DNA of 64,000 nucleotides, taken from the NCBI RefSeq assembly GCF_000383595.1, contig NZ_KB911581.1, forward strand, positions 6,221,519-6,285,518, written 5' to 3'. Origin of the DNA: Streptomyces bottropensis ATCC 25435 (lineage in GTDB: Bacteria; Actinomycetota; Actinomycetes; Streptomycetales; Streptomycetaceae). Position 1 is the stretch's first letter. Each line of letters opens with the position of its first letter. Below, piece by piece: positions 59,701-64,000 of the stretch. Both the position numbers and the translations under genes were made by a program. The notes under the pieces were generated by a model. It saw nothing but the letters and a program-made list of their open reading frames with translations, was not told the DNA's origin and did no database searches.

Positions 59701-60858
59701 TCAGCTCACGGTGACCGCCGGTTCCCCCGACGCGACGCCGTCCCGTTCCATCCGCTCGGCGATCTTCATCGCCTCGTCGATGAGGGTCTCCACGATCTTC
59801 GACTCGGGCACGGTCCTGATGACCTCGCCCTTCACGAAGATCTGCCCCTTCCCGTTGCCGGAGGCGACCCCCAGGTCCGCCTCCCGCGCCTCCCCGGGTC
59901 CGTTGACGACGCAGCCCATGACCGCGACCCGCAACGGCACCTCCATGCCCTCCAGCCCGGCGGTGACCTCGTCCGCCAGCCGGTACACGTCGACCTGCGC
60001 GCGCCCGCACGAGGGGCACGAGACGATCTCCAGCCGCCGCTGCCGCAGGTTCAGCGACTCCAGGATCTGGATGCCGACCTTGATCTCCTCGACCGGCGGA
60101 GCGCTCAGCGACACCCGGATCGTGTCGCCGATCCCCTCGGCGAGCAGCGCCCCGAAGGCGACGGCGGACTTGATCGTCCCCTGGAAGGCGGGACCGGCCT
60201 CGGTCACCCCGAGGTGCAGGGGGTAGTCGCATCGGGCGGCCAGCTGCCGGTACGCCTCGATCATCACGACCGGGTCGTTGTGCTTGACCGAGATCTTGAT
60301 GTCCCGGAAGCCGTGCTCCTCGAACAGCGACGCCTCCCACAACGCGGACTCCACCAGCGCCTCGGGCGTCGCCTTCCCGTACTTCTGCAGGAGCCGCCGG
60401 TCGAGCGAGCCGGCGTTGACCCCGATCCGGATCGGGGTCGCGTGGTCCTTCGCCGCCCGCGCGATCTCCTTGACCTTGTCGTCGAACTGCTTGATGTTGC
60501 CCGGGTTGACCCGCACCGCCGCGCAGCCGGCCTCGATCGCCGCGAACACGTACTTCGGCTGGAAGTGGATGTCGGCGATCACCGGGATCTGCGACTTGCG
60601 GGCGAGGGCGGCGAGGGCGTCCGCGTCGTCCTGCGTGGGGCAGGCGACGCGGACGATCTGGCAGCCGGACGCGGTGAGTTCGGCGATCTGCTGCAGGGTG
60701 GCGCCGATGTCCGACGTACGGGTCGTCGTCATCGACTGCACCGAGACGGGGGCTCCGCCTCCGACCGCCACCGACCCCACCTGGATGCCTCGCGACACGC
60801 GCCGCTCGGCGATCGGCCGGACCGGTACCTCGGGGACGCCCAGCGACACGGCGGTCAC
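59701..60858 (-). CDS. ispG: 4-hydroxy-3-methylbut-2-enyl diphosphate synthase
   Basis: 385 residues from GTG 60858. It is the sixth enzyme of the MEP pathway, converting ME-cPP to HMBPP with a 4Fe-4S cluster. Marks: PVSVQSMTTTRTSDIGATLQQI at the barrel start, CPTQDDADALAAL, RVNPGNIKQFDDKV, and the cluster Cys in VSCPSCGRAQVD and MGCVVNGPGEA. Lies between hpnH (4-base gap) and dxs (41-base gap), so isoprenoid precursor supply is built into the hopanoid operon. Confidence 0.95.
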   Translation of the reverse strand: MTAVSLGVPEVPVRPIAERRVSRGIQVGSVAVGGGAPVSVQSMTTTRTSDIGATLQQIAELTASGCQIVRVACPTQDDADALAALARKSQIPVIADIHFQPKYVFAAIEAGCAAVRVNPGNIKQFDDKVKEIARAAKDHATPIRIGVNAGSLDRRLLQKYGKATPEALVESALWEASLFEEHGFRDIKISVKHNDPVVMIEAYRQLAARCDYPLHLGVTEAGPAFQGTIKSAVAFGALLAEGIGDTIRVSLSAPPVEEIKVGIQILESLNLRQRRLEIVSCPSCGRAQVDVYRLADEVTAGLEGMEVPLRVAVMGCVVNGPGEAREADLGVASGNGKGQIFVKGEVIRTVPESKIVETLIDEAMKIAERMERDGVASGEPAVTVS

Positions 60859-60862
60859 GGCG

Positions 60863-61894
60863 TCACCCCTGGTTCCCGTGGTTGCCGGAGACCGTCTCGC
60901 GCATGGCGCGCAGGGACTCCTTCAGGGAGCCCATGGTGGCGAGGACCGCGGTCGGCTCGTAGCCGCAGTGCGCCATGCAGTTGGCGCAGCGCGGGTCCTT
61001 GCCCCGGCCGTACGCGTCCCAGTCGGTGTCCTCGATCAGTTCCCGGTACGTGGTGACGTACCCGTCGCTCATCAGGTAGCAGGGCTTCTGCCAGCCGAAG
61101 AGGGAGTAGTTGGGGATCGCCCACGCCGTGCACGGGAAGTCGACCTTGCCCTCCAGGAAGTCGAGGAACAGGGGCGAGTGGTTGAGCCGCCAGCGCCGCC
61201 GGTTGCCGCCGGAGAAGGCCTTCTTGAACAGTTCGCGGGTCTGCTCGACGCCGAGGAAGTGCTCCTGGTCGGGGGCCTTCTCGTAGGCGTAGGCGGGCGA
61301 GATCATCATCTCGTCGACCTGGAGGTCGTCGTTGAGGAAGTTGAGGACCTCGATGATGGTCTGCGGGGTGTCGGTGTTGAAGAAGGTCGAGTTGGTGGTC
61401 ACCCGGAAGCCGCGCCGCTTGGCCTCCTTGATGGCGGCGACCGCCTCGTCGAACACCCCTTCCTTCGCCACCGACTCGTCGTGCCGCTCCCGCAGACCGT
61501 CGATGTGCACGGCGAACGCGAAGTACGGCGAGGGCTTGAACTTCTCCATCTTCTTGCGCAGCAGCAGGGCGTTGGTGCACAGGAAGACGTACTTCCTCTT
61601 GGCCACCAGCTGCCGGACGATCTCGTCGATCTGGGGGTGCATCAGGGGCTCACCGCCGGCGATCGACACCATCGGCGCACCGGACTCCAGGACGGCGCCC
61701 ACGGCCTGCGCCACCGGCATGCGCTGCTTGAGCACGCCCGCCGGGTGCTGGATCTTGCCGCAGCCCTCGCACTTCAGGTTGCAGGCGTAGAGCGGTTCCA
61801 GCTCGACGATCAGCGGGAACTTGTCCCGCTTGCGGAGCTTCTGTTCAGCGAGATACGTCGCCACCTTGATGGACTGGCGGAGCGGCATGGCCAT
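60863..61894 (-). CDS. hpnH: Adenosyl-hopene transferase, radical SAM HpnH
   Basis: 343 residues from ATG 61894 with AGGAGGTGAG upstream. The radical SAM cluster motif is ACNLKCEGCGK (C-x3-C-x2-C); the SAM-binding GGEP motif is SIAGGEPLMHP; a C-terminal Cys set (RCANCMAHCGYEP) fits the family. HpnH adds the 5'-deoxyadenosyl group to diploptene to form adenosylhopane, the first C35 hopanoid. Five bases separate it from hpnG. Confidence 0.94.
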   Translation of the reverse strand: MAMPLRQSIKVATYLAEQKLRKRDKFPLIVELEPLYACNLKCEGCGKIQHPAGVLKQRMPVAQAVGAVLESGAPMVSIAGGEPLMHPQIDEIVRQLVAKRKYVFLCTNALLLRKKMEKFKPSPYFAFAVHIDGLRERHDESVAKEGVFDEAVAAIKEAKRRGFRVTTNSTFFNTDTPQTIIEVLNFLNDDLQVDEMMISPAYAYEKAPDQEHFLGVEQTRELFKKAFSGGNRRRWRLNHSPLFLDFLEGKVDFPCTAWAIPNYSLFGWQKPCYLMSDGYVTTYRELIEDTDWDAYGRGKDPRCANCMAHCGYEPTAVLATMGSLKESLRAMRETVSGNHGNQG

Positions 61895-61899
61895 CTGGC

Positions 61900-62544
61900 T
61901 CACCTCCTGGGGAGCAGCAAGGAACGGTGCCATTCGTAGTAAGCGGGAAGGACGGCACGAAGAACGCGGAAGGCTGATATTCCACCGCGTACCGTGCCGA
62001 TCCGGACCAGTTCATGCTCTGGAGCGTCCACGACCACCCGGACGGCCGCAACCGGGCGTGCGCCGGATCTCACGGCGCAGTGGAGCGTGACGGCGGACTC
62101 CATGTCGACGGCGAGTGCGCCGGTCGCGTGGAGATCGGACCGTTCCTGGCCGCGTACGACGTGGTCGGACCCGGTGAGCGGGCCGGTGTGGACCGCCCGT
62201 CCTGGCACGGCGCGCTCCAGCTCCTTGACCAGGCGTCCGGTGGAGACGCAAGGAGTCACGGCGCCACCCGGCCCCCAGGTCTCCTCGGCGACGACCAGGT
62301 CGCCGGGGTGCATGCCCGGGGCGAGTCCGGCGCAGAACCCGGTGGCCAGTACGGCCGCCCCGCGCAGCCCCGGGTCGGCGAGCAGTCGGGTGACCGACCG
62401 CTCGGCGGCCCTCGGCCCCATGCCGGTGCGCAGGACGGTGACCGGGCCTCCGGCGCCGCCCCGGTCGCCGCTGCGCAGGGCGAGCTGTTCGATGCCGAGC
62501 GCGCAGGCGATCAGCAGCGGGGCCGGGGCGGAGGGCGCGTCCAT
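61900..62544 (-). CDS. hpnG: Adenosylhopane nucleosidase HpnG (phosphorylase family)
   Basis: A 214-residue nucleoside-phosphorylase-fold enzyme. RTGMGPRAAERSVTRLL, TGFCAGLAPGMHPGDLVVAEE and LAVDMESAVTLHCA (the MES motif that contacts the ribose) are visible. In hopanoid synthesis it removes adenine from adenosylhopane to give ribosylhopane. The start overlaps the shc stop by one base (TGATG). Confidence 0.9.
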   Translation of the reverse strand: MDAPSAPAPLLIACALGIEQLALRSGDRGGAGGPVTVLRTGMGPRAAERSVTRLLADPGLRGAAVLATGFCAGLAPGMHPGDLVVAEETWGPGGAVTPCVSTGRLVKELERAVPGRAVHTGPLTGSDHVVRGQERSDLHATGALAVDMESAVTLHCAVRSGARPVAAVRVVVDAPEHELVRIGTVRGGISAFRVLRAVLPAYYEWHRSLLLPRR

Positions 62545-64000
62545 CAGCGTCCCCCGGGCTTCAGGAGGGCCGGCTCGCCGTGGACGTACCGGCCGAGCGC
62601 GGTGAGCGGGAAGACCTGGCGGTAGAGGTGGTAATTGATCGAGAAGTCCCAGGGGAACCCGGTGCCGGTGAAGTACGGCTCGTCCCAGGAGCCGTCCTCG
62701 CGCTGGGTCCGGGCCAGCCACTCGACGCCGCGCTCGGTGGCCTTGGTCTGCCGCTCCCCCGCCGCCAGCAGCGCGAGCAGCGCCCACGCGGTCTGGGAGG
62801 CGGTGGAGGCGCCCTTGCCGCCCCATTCGGCGGGGTCTCGGTAGGAGCGCAGGTCCTCGCCCCAGCCGCCGTCGTCGTTCTGCACGGTCTCCAGCCAGGA
62901 CACGGCGCGGCGGATCGCGGGGTGCGCGGCGGGCAGCCCGGCGGTCACCAGGGCGGGGACCACCGACCCGGTGCCGTAGACGTAGTTGACGCCCCAGCGG
63001 CCGAACCACGCGCCGCTGGCTTCCTGTTCGGCGAGCAGCCACTCGATGCCGCGCCGGGTGCGCGGGTCGTGGGACAGGCCCTCCGCCGCGAGCATCTCCA
63101 CCACGTGCGCGGTGACGTCGGCGGACGGGGGATCGATGACCTCGCCGAAGTCGCAGAACGGCAGCCGGTTGGGGAACGGGCTGGTGTTGTCGGCGTCGAA
63201 CGCGCCCCACGCCCCGTTCCGGGACTGCATGCCCAGGGTCCAGCGCACCCCGCGCCGCACCGCCTTCGCCACCCGCTCGGGGTCGTGGTGCTTGACCCGG
63301 CGCAGTGCGAGGACGACCTCGGCGGTGTCGTCGATGTCGGGGTAGTTGTCGTTGTGGAATTCGAACGCCCAGCCGCCGGGCGGGAGTTGGGGCCGCTTCA
63401 CCGACCAGTCGCCGGGGCGGACGATCTCCTCACCGAGCATCCAGTCGGCGGCCTTGACCAGTTGGGGGTGGTCGGCGGGCAGGCCGGCGTCGGCGAGGGC
63501 GATGGTGGCGAGGCAGGTGTCCCACACCGGGGACTGGCACGCCTCGATCATCCGGGCCCCGTCCTCGCGCCACACCGCGAACCGGTCGAGGGACTCCAGC
63601 CCGGCCCGCATCACGGGGTGCCGGAGGTCGTAGCCGAGCAGGTGCAGCGCGATGATCGAGTACACGGCGGGGGGCTGGATGCCGCCCCAGCAGCCGTCGT
63701 TCTCCTGACGCTCGACGATCCAGCGGGCCGCTCGGTTCATGGCCGCCCGGCGCAGCCGCCTCGGCGCCACCCTGTGGTAGCCGTGCAGGGCCCGGTCGAG
63801 CCGCTGGAAGGCGCCCTCCCAACTGCCCAGCGGATCCAGGGGGCTGGGCGGATTGGGCCGCCCCGAGTCGGTGTGCAGCTCGTCGAGCGGGAACGGCGCG
63901 GGCCGCACCGGGCGCTTGGCCGAGACGACGGTCAGCGGCACGATCGTCTGGCGGGCCCAGCAGCCGAAGTCGTAGATGTTCAGCGGCATCCAGGAGGGGA
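62544..64000 (-). CDS. shc: Squalene-hopene cyclase (partial, 5' end outside window)
   Basis: The C-terminal 485 residues are visible; the frame is open at base 64000, where it reads PSWMPLNIYDFGCWARQT. The catalytic general acid motif DIDDTAEV (D-x-D-D) is present. Several QW repeats can be seen (VERQENDGCWGG, LGMQSRNGAWGAF, LAEQEASGAWFGRWG, VQNDDGGWGEDL, RTQREDGSWDEPY). It cyclises squalene to hopene/hopanol at the membrane and feeds hpnH and hpnG, which follow in the same operon. Confidence 0.95.
   Translation of the reverse strand, partial: PSWMPLNIYDFGCWARQTIVPLTVVSAKRPVRPAPFPLDELHTDSGRPNPPSPLDPLGSWEGAFQRLDRALHGYHRVAPRRLRRAAMNRAARWIVERQENDGCWGGIQPPAVYSIIALHLLGYDLRHPVMRAGLESLDRFAVWREDGARMIEACQSPVWDTCLATIALADAGLPADHPQLVKAADWMLGEEIVRPGDWSVKRPQLPPGGWAFEFHNDNYPDIDDTAEVVLALRRVKHHDPERVAKAVRRGVRWTLGMQSRNGAWGAFDADNTSPFPNRLPFCDFGEVIDPPSADVTAHVVEMLAAEGLSHDPRTRRGIEWLLAEQEASGAWFGRWGVNYVYGTGSVVPALVTAGLPAAHPAIRRAVSWLETVQNDDGGWGEDLRSYRDPAEWGGKGASTASQTAWALLALLAAGERQTKATERGVEWLARTQREDGSWDEPYFTGTGFPWDFSINYHLYRQVFPLTALGRYVHGEPALLKPGGR

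Overview
The window is high-GC actinobacterial DNA, almost certainly from a Streptomyces chromosome. The signs are strong GC bias at third codon positions, GTG and TTG starts, ATGA/GTGA-coupled operons, a WhiB-family regulator, a conservon (cvnA-D), a c-di-AMP riboswitch in front of a LysM/M23 wall hydrolase, rare TTA codons, and a hopanoid cluster (shc-hpnG-hpnH-ispG-dxs-hpnO) with the gene order familiar from Streptomyces.

Layout, left to right. 1-381 (minus) is the edge of an Fxs-type ribosomal peptide locus: a 60-residue precursor ending in F-x-S-x-x-COOH, translationally coupled to the start of its radical SAM maturase, which runs off the window. 886-4790 (minus) is a hydroxyquinol/resorcinol-type catabolic operon (FAD monooxygenase, intradiol dioxygenase, maleylacetate reductase). 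A divergent GAF/degenerate-AAA+/Fis regulator with two TTA codons (5161-7149) faces it across a 13-bp minisatellite. 7271-13037 is mostly housekeeping or stress genes: class II amidotransferase, tRNA-Pro, DUF309, TSUP permease, lipase, WhiB, Dps and an amidohydrolase.

13548-20262 (minus) reads as one organosulfur-salvage operon: a short leader peptide, ABC permease, ATPase, binding lipoprotein, GNAT acetyltransferase and two flavin (LLM) monooxygenases. The gene content resembles Bacillus yxe/ytm operons for modified-cysteine salvage. A second leader peptide of the same kind precedes a glutathionyl-hydroquinone-reductase-like gene (20339-21544). Then come a two-TM potassium channel and a GH15 enzyme. 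24774-30419 (plus) is a complete-looking trans-4-hydroxy-L-proline module: three-part D-hydroxyproline dehydrogenase, deaminase, 2-epimerase and GntR regulator. A shared 16-bp operator-like sequence sits at the promoters of two of its transcription units.

30520-46533 holds a NUDIX-like protein, a TPR protein, a helix-bundle protein, a SulP transporter, a second identical tRNA-Pro, small regulators, tdh-kbl (threonine to glycine plus acetyl-CoA), the conservon with an attached GAF protein, and an MBL hydrolase. 46715-55348 holds a Glu/Leu/Phe/Val-type dehydrogenase with a TetR regulator, an SGNH hydrolase, a secreted DUF6250-like protein, the riboswitch-controlled M23 peptidase, a GH36 alpha-galactosidase and a tyrosine phosphatase. 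55418-64000 (minus) is the hopanoid block with an XRE/cupin regulator and a 40-residue membrane protein; the squalene-hopene cyclase is cut by the right edge.

Protein assignments rest on motif recognition by eye, with no database search. Operator and leader calls are inferences from sequence symmetry or repetition.
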